A stretch of 64,000 nt of DNA, taken from the NCBI GenBank assembly GCA_948567375.1, contig OX419756.1:8313001-8377000 (forward strand), read 5' to 3'. The DNA comes from Lunularia cruciata. Its lineage: Eukaryota; Streptophyta; Marchantiopsida; Lunulariales; Lunulariaceae. The translations under genes were made by a program, and so were the position numbers. The notes beneath the pieces are model-generated. The model saw nothing but the letters and a program-made list of their open reading frames with translations. It did not search any database and was not told the DNA's origin. This document shows positions 36,213 to 48,660 of the stretch, in pieces; positions within the stretch are counted from its first letter, which is position 1; the number at the start of each line of letters is the position of its first letter.

Positions 36213-37726
36213 ATGGAGGATCCTGTGAATGAAATCGGGGGCATATTACGGAGTATTTTACAGAGGCCAACTTTTGCTCAGCAAACTGCGGCTCTGAAAA
36301 AGGTTTTCACGGAGGATGCTGAGTTTTATCATCCCTATGTGTCTCTCCGTTCTGGACTCGCTGCAATTGTCACTATCTACAACTATGTGCTACTATTTGT
36401 CAATTATCAAGATGTCTTCGTACGGGATATCGTTTATGATCCACTGAGGAATTCTCTTGTAGTTCGTTTGTCTGTTCCCACGAAGCCGTGGGTGTTGCTT
36501 TGGCGGACAGTCACCTTGCAACTGTTGGCACAGTTCGAGTTAGAAGACGTATATGACGAGGTAAGCTATCCTGCAAAATCTGTTCCTTTCTTTGGAGGTA
36601 GGTCTTGCAACCTTGAAAGATGTGAACCATCCGGAAGCGGACACAGGAGTGCCATTTGCAAAGCAACAAATTTCTCTAACTGCTATGGCATGCCATGCAC
36701 TGGGGTTATGATACATTTCTGAAGATTTTACATTGTGCACAATCGGACAGATAAATGAATAGTTGGTTTCCAAGTAGAAAACAGAGATGGTAACACTCGC
36801 TGTCCTTCAATATAGGATGCAAAAGTAGATTATGTGACTTCCATGGAATGACTGTCCAGAACATCGTCCAGGACTGCGTATTTCAGTAATTTGTTCGTGG
36901 ATGAGAACAGCCACCAAAAAGTTCAGCTTCTAATGAGTTAACCTCCAAAGAGTGCAGCATCTGAGTGCAGAAGTCTCTGTTGCTATCGTCAGTGTGCTTA
37001 CTTGGTATGCGACCATGGAAAGGGCAGTCAAATGTTGCTGTTGAAGCTAGTTATAATTTTTTATCAATTCAAGATTTAGGAAGTCACTAACAAGTATAAT
37101 TCTGGCAGTAGAGGCCTTGACCCTAAAGTGTGTTATCAGATCTGGATCTCTTAATTTTATCTTCTATTGGAAGATCACCAAGACACAAGATTTTCGATAA
37201 GTCCGAAGGGATGCTTGGTACTGTGAAAGTTGAGAGTTATTGGAAGTCAGTCATGCATGAGAAACAAAATGATTGACAAAAAGTCACTAAAAAGAGTCAG
37301 AAAAGACATGTAGATACCATCACTTATTTTGATCTCCATAAGTCAGCTATTCTGGAAGTCCGATATAGGTAACGATGTACCCTGGAATTCGCTGACACGC
37401 CTACTAATCTGGATGTTAATTACTGGCGTTGTGTTTTATAGGATTCAGGAAAATATCTGAAGAAGATCAAGGTACAAAGAGACTACTTTATTCGTTCACC
37501 TCTAGTTCAAGCTATACCCATCATCGGGGACATCTATGATTCGGAGAAACTGAGAATTTGGTTGGGCATACTTACTTTCACCGCATGGCAAATCGTCATA
37601 GCTCTTTACCTAAAGTACGTACCACAGAGCGTGAAAGATACACTTTTTGACTTTTGGAGAAAGCATCTTCAAATTCCAGTTACCGAACAGCTCCATGTTA
37701 AGGAGAGAGCTAAGATTAAGGACTAA
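36213..37726 (+). CDS. Small NTF2-like (SigF-like) domain protein with C-terminal membrane helix, two exons
   Basis: Exon 1 (36213-36560) ends GACGAG before GTAAGC. Exon 2 (37442-37726) follows a TATAG acceptor. The intron is phase 0, and the joined frame encodes 210 aa. Residues 1-60 contain LRSILQRPTFAQQTAALKKV and FTEDAEFYHPYVSLRSG, the pattern at the start of SnoaL/NTF2-like sigma-factor-type domains. A strand-rich part with VRDIVYDPLRNSLVVRLSV follows, and exon 2 opens with DSGKYLKKIKVQRDYFIRSP. LRIWLGILTFTAWQIVIALY near residues 155-175 is a likely membrane span, followed by a basic tail. Such proteins are widespread in fungi and plants and mostly uncharacterised. The upstream in-frame GTG at 36198 was not chosen because the ATG at 36213 starts the conserved part. 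The gene structure is well supported and the family call is moderate. Confidence 0.75.
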
Positions 37727-40700
37727 GGATCAATATCTGGTATGTATATATTGTAGAAATAAGAGAAGCACCTGGGTATCTTCTGAGTCAACCATAGATG
37801 AAATTATGCAGGGACTGTAATTTCCACGGGGTTCAGTTATCTCCTCTGTTACATGGACCTGCTTGAATGGGTACCAGAGCAAGAGTTGGATGACTGTATT
37901 GTGATTAAAATTGCATATTAATGATCATACTGTGTGATACGTTCGGTCAGCTTGTTCCCATCGGATTGTATCCGCACTAGTACTAATATTCAAGTTAGTC
38001 CCAAAATCAACTGCTATCTTGTATGCTTGTGCTTGAGAGAAAATGTATATATAGGTATACGAGAACAGAAGCCGTTCTGGGAACGGGTTATCCAGAACTC
38101 ATGACATATATAACTCATGAACATATATTAAACTTGACTATACTGTTGAAGAGACTCCTAATTTTCGTATGCATTAAGTAATGAGGAAGATGAAGTGGTA
38201 CAGCTGTTCTTGTGAGGAGAAGTTAGCGATCTGTATTTTCTCACTGAAATGTCAATCTGACTTCATACTAGAGCAAAACACTTCACTCGGGAAGTTTTTT
38301 TATGAAAACTGAGAAATCTATGTAGCAACCTTTTCTCGAGTGAAGAAACTGCCGCACTTGGTTCTATGACTTTTTGATGGGCAGTGACAATGAAAAAGTT
38401 GTTATGAAATGATTTCCACATCTAGCAAGATGCTGTAGTTTGTTTGGTAGCAATGAGAATGCAATGGACATTGTTTCAATAGTAGACAACAATCGAGAAT
38501 TAAGAGAACATACTGCAGTCTTAATCCAAAAGCCATGTCCTTGAGTACAATTCAGAATCACTCACCTGCCCAATGGTGTAAACAGAAAGAAAACTTCACG
38601 ACGATGTGATGTACCCACGATCTTCTAGCTCAGGGATCAAATTTTCTAGGGTCCCGTTTCCGGAGATTTGGGACCAGATGTCCCTTATTGTCTTAGCTCG
38701 TCAATGTTCATTGACAACATGGGGTAAGCAAGCAGAGATCACTGTTCCAGTTACTGCAACTTGACAATAGTCAAACCAAGATACGATTGCCTCCTGATCT
38801 TCATGCAGCAATTCACAGGTACAGTAATATTAAGTTTATATATCCCTTACTAATTCATTTATTGGTGATGGCCCTTTATCTTTTCACGGAGTGGCTCGAT
38901 GAAATGTTGGAAGTGTTCTCAAGAGTTGAAGAGCGAACTTCAAGTTGGGACGTTCGTGCAGTATCTTGGAAGGGGAAAACCAAAACCTATGACGTTGCCC
39001 TGTTCTCTGGCGGTCATTCTGTCTCATGGATTGGAAGGTATTTTTAGTGCATCTCTTGTTTTGGGTCAGTTGTTTAGATGTAGGATAGGGCAGCACCTGG
39101 TTGCCGAAATACTCCTCTTGCTTAACTGACAATAGCTCAAAGTACGTAGTGATACTTGGGCCCAGAAAACCAGAAATGTAAAACAGATAAAACCGGGGGA
39201 TCCCCCTGCGTCGGTAGAATCTGAGTATATTAGGGGTTGTAGTGAGCACGTACCAGGGGTTCGTTGGGTACAGAAGAAGGCTCTCTTAGGACAGAAGTAG
39301 CGGACGATTGGTTGAATTGCAGCCCTTTCAATACCAGACTCTCCGTAATACCGGAGGATTAAACTGTCGGATGTGGAAATCACATGTATGTGCATCGAGT
39401 TTCCATTTACTCCCCTCCACAACTCCATGTTCGTATATATCCTTACGCAATACGTATCGATATGTATGGGTTCACGTCTTGAGCGCAAGGAGCCCCACTG
39501 AAGAACCATAAACTGGTATAGATTGAAACCCTGTAGCCAAATCAGAGGATGAGAACAATTGTACGAGCAACAAGTCACCGTTTCACCCCAAGAGACGCAG
39601 TTCATGGACTTGACTACTCAAGTGCGATGTGAGGAGATGGATCTAAGTACACGACACAGCATGATGCATTGACTACACATTGAGTAACAGGCAAGGACGA
39701 TATCCAAGACATTTGTTATAAAGGTCAGCGGGACTTGAGACTGAGATTAGAGTAGCCAAAGAAAGACTTAATGTTCAAGGAGTGGGAAAAACTGACCCTG
39801 TTCTTTAGTATCAGCCAAACATATCAGCATATCAGATTTTCATTCTCCTTGGTATAGTATTTTAGGACGTAAACAAAACACCGTAACCAAAATATCTGCC
39901 GATCAAGAAAGCTCCTTGATAGTCAAAAGAGCAACTCGTTTTAGAGGTGAAGAAGGAGCAAAACGAATTGGGAAGGGAAGGAGACTCTGATTGCAAAAGG
40001 AAGGGTCAAGCAAAGGAAAGACCTGGAAGAAAGTAAAACTTATTATTACAGAGTGATACCCATGAAAAGACAACAAGCTGAAACCATGATGTGAGCTACT
40101 CGGTGGTGGTGGAAAGGACATTTGGCGGCAAAAATGGTCGGATTCCGAGGCACAATCAAAGTTGCTCAAAATACGTGCGCCTGAGAATCAAGGACAAAAG
40201 AATTGACTTAAACTATCGACCGTGAGGAATGAAGAAGTAGTGGAATGAAGGAATGCGTCAGAGAGGAAAGAATGAAAATGAAAGTGAAGCATTCGCCCTG
40301 AGTGAGAATAGCTGAGGCTTGAACAAGAATACAATGCAAGTACAAATACTAAAGGCGGGATCCGGAAACTGTTAATAACGTCCAAAACATCTTGTTCGAG
40401 ATTGAAAGGAAAGCCAAATTCAAGTCCAGGAAGATTGCACATAGAGAAAGGAGGGATTGTCAAGGAAATGAGCTTGGCCTAAAAGAATGTGTGGGATCCC
40501 GACCTCTTGAAGCAAGGTTGATTGGATAACGAGGATAGGAAGTCAAATCCCTTTCTAGCTTTGAAGACGAAAATAGGACACCAAACCTTCTTTAGGAGTC
40601 GGACACGTTACCATCGCGCCGCGAATGTCAAAGTATACAGGTATCCTTTATTCATTGCCTATAATTTGTTGAAGATGTAGATTTGACTCCAAGAAAAAGT

Positions 40701-41066
40701 TACGGTACAAGTAAACTCTACATTAATGTATCCATCCATTAGATGTTTTATTCCATATATAATTCAGAATATTTGACAGCTCTACCTACAGGATCGTAGT
40801 GTGTCTATTCATAATCTACAAGCGAATTTAGAGATTGACCTCATTGGTGAAGGACATCTGTTGTCTCCATCCATTAGAAGGTTGCGTGTTTTCTTCAACC
40901 TTCGAACTACTCCATCCACACAATCTAAATCTGTGTTCACAACCGTGAAAAGGATTTACCGATTGGCTAAGTTATCTAGTGTCGACCAGAGATATCTGGT
41001 GCAAAAAAACGACGAAGATCTAACATCTCTACCAAGAAGCTGTTATATCTCTATTAATATTAATAA
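37727..41066. other. Intergenic stretch, no supported gene
   Basis: Frames up to 179 codons occur (39066-39605 on minus) but lack motifs or plausible exon borders. Positions 39900-40500 are purine-rich on the plus strand, so long frames on the minus strand there are expected by composition. A plus frame at 38787-39047 was not recognised. Confidence 0.4.
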
Positions 41067-42654
41067 TTTTAGATGTTGCCCTTGCATACAAAGTTCTCTA
41101 TGTGGATGACCATCCGGCCCTAGGAGATCCGCAGGTGGTATTTGGTATACTCTCCTCGAGTATCGCTATTCGACCGACGTACCTCATATGCACAATTCCC
41201 TCTCTTCATCCTTCCTATCATGTTGTATTTGGTATACTCTCCTCGAGTATCGCTACTCGTGGACGTACCTCATATGCACAGTTCCCCCTCTTCATCCTTC
41301 CTATCATGTCTGAGAGCCTTTGATAGGAGAATTATGGAAGTCTTTGGTGATGTTATTGGACTAGGGACTTTTGAGTGTGTGATAGGGGATTTGGCATGTA
41401 GACAAACAGCTTTGCCAATCTCTTGTGGAAGGGTTTGCTTGCTATCTATGGAGGAGATGGCACCTATAGTGTTTTTGGGTAGTTGTGCTCTCTTGGCATC
41501 CCTTATTTCCTCTCATTTTGTGATTGTTGATAGGCCGGTTTTGGAGGCTTTTGTGGTAGAGGTGGAGGAAGGATCCTATTCTCTCCAGATGTTAGTACGA
41601 TAGATGAGAGATAGTTTTTCCCCATGGGCACAAGAGGACTTTCCATCTTTTGTTTCATTATCGTCAAATTGGACTAGAGGTTTACAGTCTTCCTTGATGG
41701 AGCATACACTACATTCTCTCTTAGTTGACTCGTCCATTCCTCAGGCTACTAGAGCACGTCTTTGCTCTTGCTCCAACAAGGGTGCAGGCTCTTGGATCCT
41801 AGCTCAACCGTGCATTAGGGCATTCAGACTCACACCAGCTACTTTCTCTACAGCGATGAGGTTTCACCTAGGTTTGGTCCACCTCTCTGCATCTTCATTA
41901 CTCACTTGTGAGTGTGGTTTTACACTAGATGCAGCAGCGGTCTATATGACACAGTGTCCTTTTGGAGGACAGAGGATAGCTACCCATGATGCTATTAAGG
42001 ACATAGTGTTTGCTATGGCACAAGAGAATGGAGACTTGGCTTGGAGGGAGCGTTCATATGCTTTGCAGACGACATGTGGTAGGGCAGATTTATACTTGGT
42101 CCGAGATGATCAGGTGACAATAGTGGAAGTCGTGGTTATGGACCCTACGCTAGATACAGTTTTGGAGGGAGTGATTACACATCCCCCTGGATGGGCAACG
42201 AGTGCAGCAGCAGGTCGCAAGGTCTCCAAGTATAGGGGCATGCAACGAGGTCACCTCTTTGTCCCTCTAGCCTTGGAGTTATATGGAGCGATGGATGTGG
42301 CATTTGACACATTTGTCAAGGAGTGCACGAGAGCTTATCATGTTAGGCGCCATGGGTACCCTCTCACTCTCCTACTTTGTAGTATATTTTAGCTTGTGTC
42401 CATTGTTCTATAGATGGCAGTGGTTAGTGCAATCCATAGGAGAGCAATCACACTAAGTGATGCTTCTTCGGATGCTCCAGTTGTTTGTAGACCATACGAC
42501 TTGCATAGCTCGGATATCTTAGATGCAATAGGGCAGATTTTTCATATAGACTCTATTGGGTCCTAGCCTCATTTTACTTTTTTCGTCTCTCCCTTGTACG
42601 GCTTGATGGGGTCTTCCCATCCTTCCGGTTCTCTATGCGGTCGTCTTTTCCCAT
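41067..42654 (+). mobile_element. Best-preserved RLE-type non-LTR retroelement copy (5'-truncated)
   Basis: Such elements copy themselves by target-primed reverse transcription, with an endonuclease of restriction-enzyme type at the C-terminus. The region after the RT core comes first (YVDDHPALGDPQVVFGIL, then CLRAFDRRIMEVFGDVIGLG). A stop (TAG 41601-41603) interrupts the frame, which then runs to 42392. Around 41900-41990 is a zinc knuckle (SLLTCECG, then QCPFGGQRIATHDAIKD) in which the usual His of the CCHC set appears replaced. ADLYLVRDDQVTIVEVVV near 42080-42130 is the likely D...E core of the endonuclease. The motif GHLFVPLALELYGAMD and the 3' tail (42540-42650) follow. Candidate flanks are TCTATTAATA at 41050-41059 and 42655-42664. 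The RT core is missing and the copy is dead. Confidence 0.82.
41135..41308. repeat. 87-bp tandem duplication inside the retroelement
   Basis: The block GTATTTGGTATACTCTCCTC through CCTTCCTATCATGT is present twice at a distance of 87 bp. A one-base length difference near 41165/41253 and further changes shift the reading frame, so the protein passes from one frame to another in the duplicated part. Confidence 0.9.
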
Positions 42655-44049
42655 TCTATTAATAATCTGGAAACGAATATGGAGATTGAATCGACAAACC
42701 TGTTCCATAATGTACATCGCATTTTGTGTTTAAGAGTTCGTTACAGTACAGCTCTTTCTAATTTCTCCGTAAGAGCCTGTCTTCACCTGAATGTTTCCAT
42801 TTTTACCATCGAGATCCCAAAGGCGATGGCAAATGTACTGCCGTCTACTAGTGAGTTCACCATTTGCAATTCAGATGGGTCGTTGAGTATTCGTCGTCCG
42901 AAGCAAGAACAGACTTCCTCGCCAGAATCTTTACATACAAATTACTGTCAAATGACGCAGTCGACGAATCATCCAATCCAACAAAGTTATCGGGAGCGCT
43001 TTGAGGGCATAGGATCTTGAGAGATAGTGAGAAGTTGGTTTCGATGGATGGGTCGGAAGTGTTGGCAACACCACCGAAATTATAGAGATGAGGAATGAAT
43101 TGTTGACAGTGAGCTCGTCCGATGGTATGTGCACCTGCATGCGGTAATAAAGTGGAACATCGTAAGCATACTGTAGCAAGACCAGCCTAGGAAATCGTTA
43201 TTTCCTTGCTATCTGTATCCAGACTATCTTCACAGCCACGAAAAGCAGTAAACTGCAAGCAACCTATACTTCGGTAATTGTTAAGTTAAATTTCGGGCAA
43301 AAGAACAGGTCCTGGAAGACATTCCATTTCCCTTATAACTCCATTGACTGGTGCCAAACCCCTAGATCCCAAGATAGTGTGGATCATTATCTGCACGTTT
43401 CCAATAGGCACTGACCTCAGGTAGGATATCCGTTTCCGCAGGAAGTCAATAGTTCAAATTGATCTCGGTCATTGTTTGTCATATCTAGAAGGATCAGAAT
43501 GCAAATTTCGAGAGCACATCTGTTGATGGGTATTACATGTATGTACCTGATAGGACAATCATGTCATTGGCTCGAGTCCGAAGGCAGCAAAACTGGCCAC
43601 AAGCTGTGCGAAGTTGAGAGGAGGAGGAAATAGATCTTGGACAAATAGATCAAATCTTGGAGGAAATAGATCTAGAACAGAGGAGTTGTATAAGATTTGT
43701 GGAATGGAACTGCTTCGAGAGTGCAATAAGTATATTGGAGTAGTAGTATTTTTGGATATCATGGTGAAATATTCTGGAGAGAGTATCTTATCACCATATA
43801 GAAATATGAAAACTACCTTCCTTTGATAGTTCTCAAGATTATTTATAAAGATAGAATGTCAATTGATAGATAAGAAGTTTATGCGTGTTTGATTGATATG
43901 CAAACTATAATTGACCATGTGATAAAAACCTTGAAGCAACCTAAATCTTTTATATTACCTATGGTTTGATACTCTCAAATAGAAAGTAAATTATATTCAT
44001 ACTCTTTTATTTATAGATAGAGAGCAAAAACAGGGAAATAGAAAGAAAA
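42655..44049. other. Flank of the retroelement, no supported gene
   Basis: A 113-codon frame at 42679-43020 is open but not recognised. A short tandem repeat of GGAGGAAATAGATCT type is present near 43620-43680. AT content rises from about 43750. Confidence 0.4.
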
Positions 44050-44661
44050 AAATTAATAAGAAATTAAGATGAGAAGCTTATGGTTTTCTTAGGTAGAAAT
44101 GGAGAAGATGAAGAAGTTTTTATGGGAGATTTTATAAGTGCTTATATAGACAAAAGTAAATGAATGGATCTCATTACTACCTACTTTCTTTTGAGATATA
44201 GCTCTTACATAATCTGATTCAAAATACAAGAAGAAGAAAGAGAGGAGAGATGACCCAAGAGAAGTCTTGGGAGAGAGTGATGAAAGTTATAAGATGTTGA
44301 TGAATGAGGTAACATTCCTTAAGCAAGGTGGTCTAGATAAAGGAGAGTATATGCAAAAAGAGTATAAAATTTAAATTCAAGGTACCATATTGGCTTGAGG
44401 AATAGTGTAGATGATGTGGAGATTATTATGATTATTATAGTTTTCATGCTCATCAAGAGTTTTGCAAAAGAGTAAAAGCCACATATTTGAAGTAAAGTAA
44501 GATATGAGAACCCTTATTCTAAGGCAAAAGCCATCAAGATCACAATTTTTATGGAGGAGAGATTTTAGGAGGATGGAAGTGATTTGGTGGTGAAGGAAGT
44601 TGTATATCTTTCACAAGTCAACAAGTATGGTGAGGATTTTGGTCCTTTGATGGCAAGTGTT

Positions 44662-44724
44662 GTGGAGGTGCAAAAACTAGAACAATTACTACAAGTAGTA
44701 ATTGCTCTAGTTTTGCACCTCCAC
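44662..44724. repeat. Near-perfect 30-bp inverted repeat with 4-nt loop
   Basis: The left arm 44662-44691 begins GTGGAGGTGCAAAAACTAG. The right arm 44696-44724 is its reverse complement except for one missing A and one A/G difference, and CAAG forms the loop. As RNA it would fold into a tight hairpin. Confidence 0.95.
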
Positions 44725-46050
44725 CCAAAGATTGTTTATTTGAAGATCAATATTTTACAACTATGGGGAAAGAGAGATATACCAAAAGAAGCCTAGATTT
44801 TATTGTAATTTTCTGCATAAAGAAGATTAGCAAACAAGAAAATTTAATTCTAGAAATTAATTGGTTATGGAGGTAGAGGTCACATCTATAAGAATTGCAC
44901 AAATATTACCTATCATGGAAGAAGTAGATATAAGGGACAAAATAGACTGAAGAAAAGGGGGTACATGCACCTCCCTTCTAATGTAGAGGTAAAAGGATAA
45001 CATCCATAGATAACACTAAGATTAAGTATGAGAAGAACAAGTGCTCAAATTCCAAAAGGTTAACTTGGAGCTTCTAGCTGTTATTTTACACAAGATGTAA
45101 ATTCAATGATTCACATCTAGCAAGGACAATTGTATAACCACTAGGAATACTCACACCACCATCTCAACTCTATCAACCACAAAAATTTCAAGAATGAAGC
45201 TTGGAATGATATCTTGATCTAAAAGCAAAAATGGTCAAGAATAGCTTTATAACTTATTGATGCTATAAAAGGAGCTTGAGAATTAGGCATCAACCATCAA
45301 ATTATAGTTCCTAACATTGATATTGAATATACATCATATTCAAATGCACATTTTGATTATTTGGAATAAGATCTAAAAGAAAGAGCTTTAGATGTGGATA
45401 CAAAGATGAAAAGAGAGTACACTTTAGATGAGATGATTTGATTTTAGTTCAAAATTACATCGTTTATGTGGTACTAGTTGGACATGTCCTTTGGACACAA
45501 TATAAAATGAATTTCATATATTTGAGATTTTGTGTGTGGAGCATCCAATGATTATGGCATATGGGCTCAAGGGATTAAATTCACGAGTTAAGTTTTACTT
45601 CTCATTCTCATTGGTATAAATGACCTTTCATCTCTTCAGGTATTTTGCTTTCATTATTTGGTTTTAGTTATAAACATTAAACCTTTACGTAATGGTATTT
45701 GTATATAAGTTGGTTACAAAGTATGTGCACATTGATAAGAAAAAATCATAAGTAGAGAGTTTTTTTATCAACATCCAAAGGTTGAACTCTAAGCATTTTA
45801 AAAAATTGGAGATAAGGAGTTAACTTCTCTAGTATCAAATGGTTCCATGCTGCATGTACTTGGTATGTCACAATCTTGTAGTTGCAAGATTTTTTTCAAT
45901 GGATCCTACATATACCATCTCTTATCCTTTAAGGACTTTAAATGTAGAGAGAGTGATGAAGCAAATTATGGGAGAAATATGTACATTTTTAGGCCTAATT
46001 CATCCATTTAGGCCTTTGACATTGACTCTAAGTCAATGTCAATTTCCAGC

Positions 46051-46350
46051 CTATTTTTGGCTCCTGCCCTATTAGTAGAAGTCCTCTTTTGGTGACACCT
46101 CTATATGAACCACCTAGCCCAACATGCTTAACATCCTTCCAAATTTTACCAAGCCAATTTCCACCTCTAGATAATATGTCTAGCTTTTGGTATTAAAAAT
46201 TCAAGCTATTTTTAGCTCTAGGTCTATTAGTAGAAGTAATCTTTTGGTCACACCTCTATCTGACCTACTTTCCCATCATATATAACATCCTTCTAGATGT
46301 TACCAAGCCAATTTTCAACTCTAGATGATATGTTCAGCTTTGGTATTACA
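46051..46350. repeat. Two-unit tandem repeat, period 155 bp
   Basis: CTATTTTTGGCTC at 46051 and CTATTTTTAGCTC at 46206 start two diverged units. Both contain CTATTAGTAGAAGT, CACACCTCTAT or GACACCTCTAT, ACCAAGCCAATTT and TTTGGTATTA in the same order. Confidence 0.85.
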
Positions 46351-47726
46351 ACTACCAAGCAAAACAATTCTAACTTGAGTTTCAATTAGGAATATCAAAG
46401 CTAGATCATAAAAAAGTTGAGATTCTTAAAGTAGTCGTTACAATGATGGAAAATATAATAGTGAGGTAGCCATATGAAGAACCCACATCTAGGATATGCA
46501 TTCTTTGCTTCAAGTGGTCCGTGAGTAGAGAGAGGTAATATACATGTTTTTGAAAGGTACTCCAACAGTCTAATGTGGTAAGTTTAATCAACATCATGCT
46601 TAAAACATAATGAGCCAAACAAAAAAATAGTAAATAAATTTTCAAGAAAGGATAGATAGAAAAAACAACTATGGCATCATACTTTCAAATTTTTGTACCT
46701 AATAATAACCTTAAGAAACACTACATTGCTAAACCAAATTGAAATAGTTGAAGAGATGATAGAGCAAAAATCATAGAAGGTAAGACAACTGATATTTTAT
46801 CTACTAGGAGGACAAAATTAGAAAATGTTAGATATTCATAGAAACCTTAAGGAAATTGGGTAGAAAATCCATCAAAACACTTTTGAGAACAATTTCTAGT
46901 AATAAAGCAAGTTGTGTATATTGCTAAGAATCACCAAAACCGGAATCATAGTATTTTATTATAGAGTAGATAGAATTTTAGCTAAGCTTGATACTTTTAA
47001 AGGATCTTGATAAATCATCATTGACATCCAAAAGAAGACAAAGAGTAAACTATCTACCCTCATGATGGTATTTAAATGTTACAAAGGAGAAGAAAGTAAG
47101 ATTTCAAGAGATTTTCCTCAAGTGCATCTATGTGTTTATTTTAAGTTACATATAACAAAATGAAGTACCTCCAAGGAGTAATTAGTAGAAGTGAACTTGT
47201 ATGCAAGTTCTTTTTTAGAATTAGTGTTGCATAAGTCCATTAACAATTGAGATTGTAAAGGAGGAGATAGACAAGCTCAAGAAAGTTGGGTTTATCTTTG
47301 AGGTAAGCATTCATAATATGCACCTCTAATTGTGATTGTGAAAAAGAAGAATATTAAATCTATGTATGTATGGATTACAAGAAGCTCAATGTTGTCATTA
47401 AAAATGATTAATATTGCTTGTCATTGATTGATTGATTGATGAGATCTTGGAAGAATTTTGGGCCATAAAAGATATAGTTATAGAGATGGTTATAATGGCC
47501 ATAACTAAATCAAGATTGCACTAGAGCATCAAAAACTCACAACATTCACCCCACCTTAAGGTGCTTATTTTTCAAGGTCATAACTTTGGGTTGTGTATTA
47601 TTATAACCATATATCAAAGGTTCATGAACAAAAGAGACTTGAGCCTTTGAGATGATTAGAATACATCATAATATTTATCCTTGAAATAAGAATTATATCT
47701 CTATCTTTGTAGAATAAGAAAGTAAA

Positions 47727-47727
<1 letters not shown>

Positions 47728-47807
<80 letters not shown>

Positions 47808-47820
47808 CTATCTATCTATC
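47728..47820. repeat. Compound microsatellite (GT)n(TA)n(TCTA)n
   Basis: A short GT run passes into about 35 TA units and then TCTA units. It directly follows the gypsy RT remnant. The open frame of alternating Tyr/Ile across it is an artefact. Confidence 0.97.
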
Positions 47821-47949
47821 ATTACTTAACTTGTACAAAGTTGGCTTTAGCTATACATGGTCTCAAAATGGACCACTTATCCATTGTAAAACAAATTTGA
47901 TTGGGTTCTTATATAGTTTCAGTAAGCTTCTATAGTGGATGTTATGATG

Positions 47950-48660
47950 ATCCATTTGAGTTGGAGCATACTTTCAAAGTGGAGTAGACCATTGGAGTGG
48001 AGAAGACACTTTGGGGCTAATATCTCCTTGGTTACTAATCCAAATGTGGCATATGTCATCTAGTTCGAAGTATCTTCTCAAGGAATTTCCATAGAGACTA
48101 AAATCATAGTAATTGGAGCTTTGTAATAGAAGTTATGGCCACCTAAAGAACCATTGGGTTGGAGACTTCACCACGACACCACAACTATCAAAATGAAGCA
48201 CACCATTGGAGTGGAGTAGACTGTCAGAGTGGAGAAGACACTTTAGAGCTAATATCTCCATATTTGATGGTTCAAATGTAGTATTCATTATTTTGTTAGT
48301 AGCATCTTGTCAAGGGCTTCCTATAGAAACCAAAATCATGGCAATCTAAAGTCTTTAGCAAAATTTACAACCATATGAAAAAGACCATCAGATAGGGACC
48401 TTTGGAATGACACCAAGACCATCAGAGTGAGGTGACCATTGAAATGAGATATGACCATTGGATTGTGATTATCAAAATGGAGCATACACTTTGGGACTTA
48501 TATCTCTATGGTTACCAATCCAAATAGGATACACTTGCTCTTATTGGAAGCTTCTTCTCAAGGCCTTTCCATAAAGACCAAATGCATGGCATTTGGAACT
48601 CAATAGCAAAATTTAGAACCATCTAAAAATACTTGTACTTTGGGTTGACATGTCCAACTT
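47950..48660. repeat. Three-unit tandem array, period about 232-248 bp
   Basis: Key words recur in order at three places. CACTTTGGGGC or a variant is at 48007, 48239 and 48487. AATATCTCC or TATATCTCT comes next, then CCAAAT, a TCTTSTCAAGG block, a CCATAGAGACCAAA-type block and an AAATTTAGAACCATCT or ACAACCAT block. Divergence between units is moderate. The array may belong to the gypsy element or be a small satellite. Confidence 0.8.

Larger units (their letters stand above)
44050..47725 (+). mobile_element. Decayed Ty3/gypsy LTR retrotransposon interior
   Basis: Three pieces in the expected gag-pol order support this. Near 44130-44220 there is a gag-like patch (KVNEWISLLPTFF). Near 44865-44950 a zinc-knuckle-like GYGGRGHIYKNC is followed by a basic segment. 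At 47246-47720 is a reverse transcriptase in broken frames: IEIVKEEIDKLKKVGFIFEV, VIVKKKN, DYKKLN, YCLSLID with LIDEILEEF, and then NQIKIALEHQKLTTFT. Many stops and frame changes show it is long dead. Protease could not be recognised, and LTRs were not found. A possible alternative is two unrelated fragments, but order and strand agree. Confidence 0.65.

Noticed and set aside
39066-39605. 179-codon minus-strand open frame
   Set aside because: No family motif, no credible splice sites or partner exons, and overlapping frames on the other strand are equally long for the composition.
41099-41110. YVDD reading in the retroelement copy, like the catalytic box of reverse transcriptase
   Set aside because: In the copy at 16.6-17.1 kb the matching stretch lies well after the real FADD-type box and after the LGVPxG motif, so this YVDD is a chance resemblance in the region behind the RT core.
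47726-47935. Open frame of alternating Tyr and Ile
   Set aside because: It is a translation of the (TA)n microsatellite.
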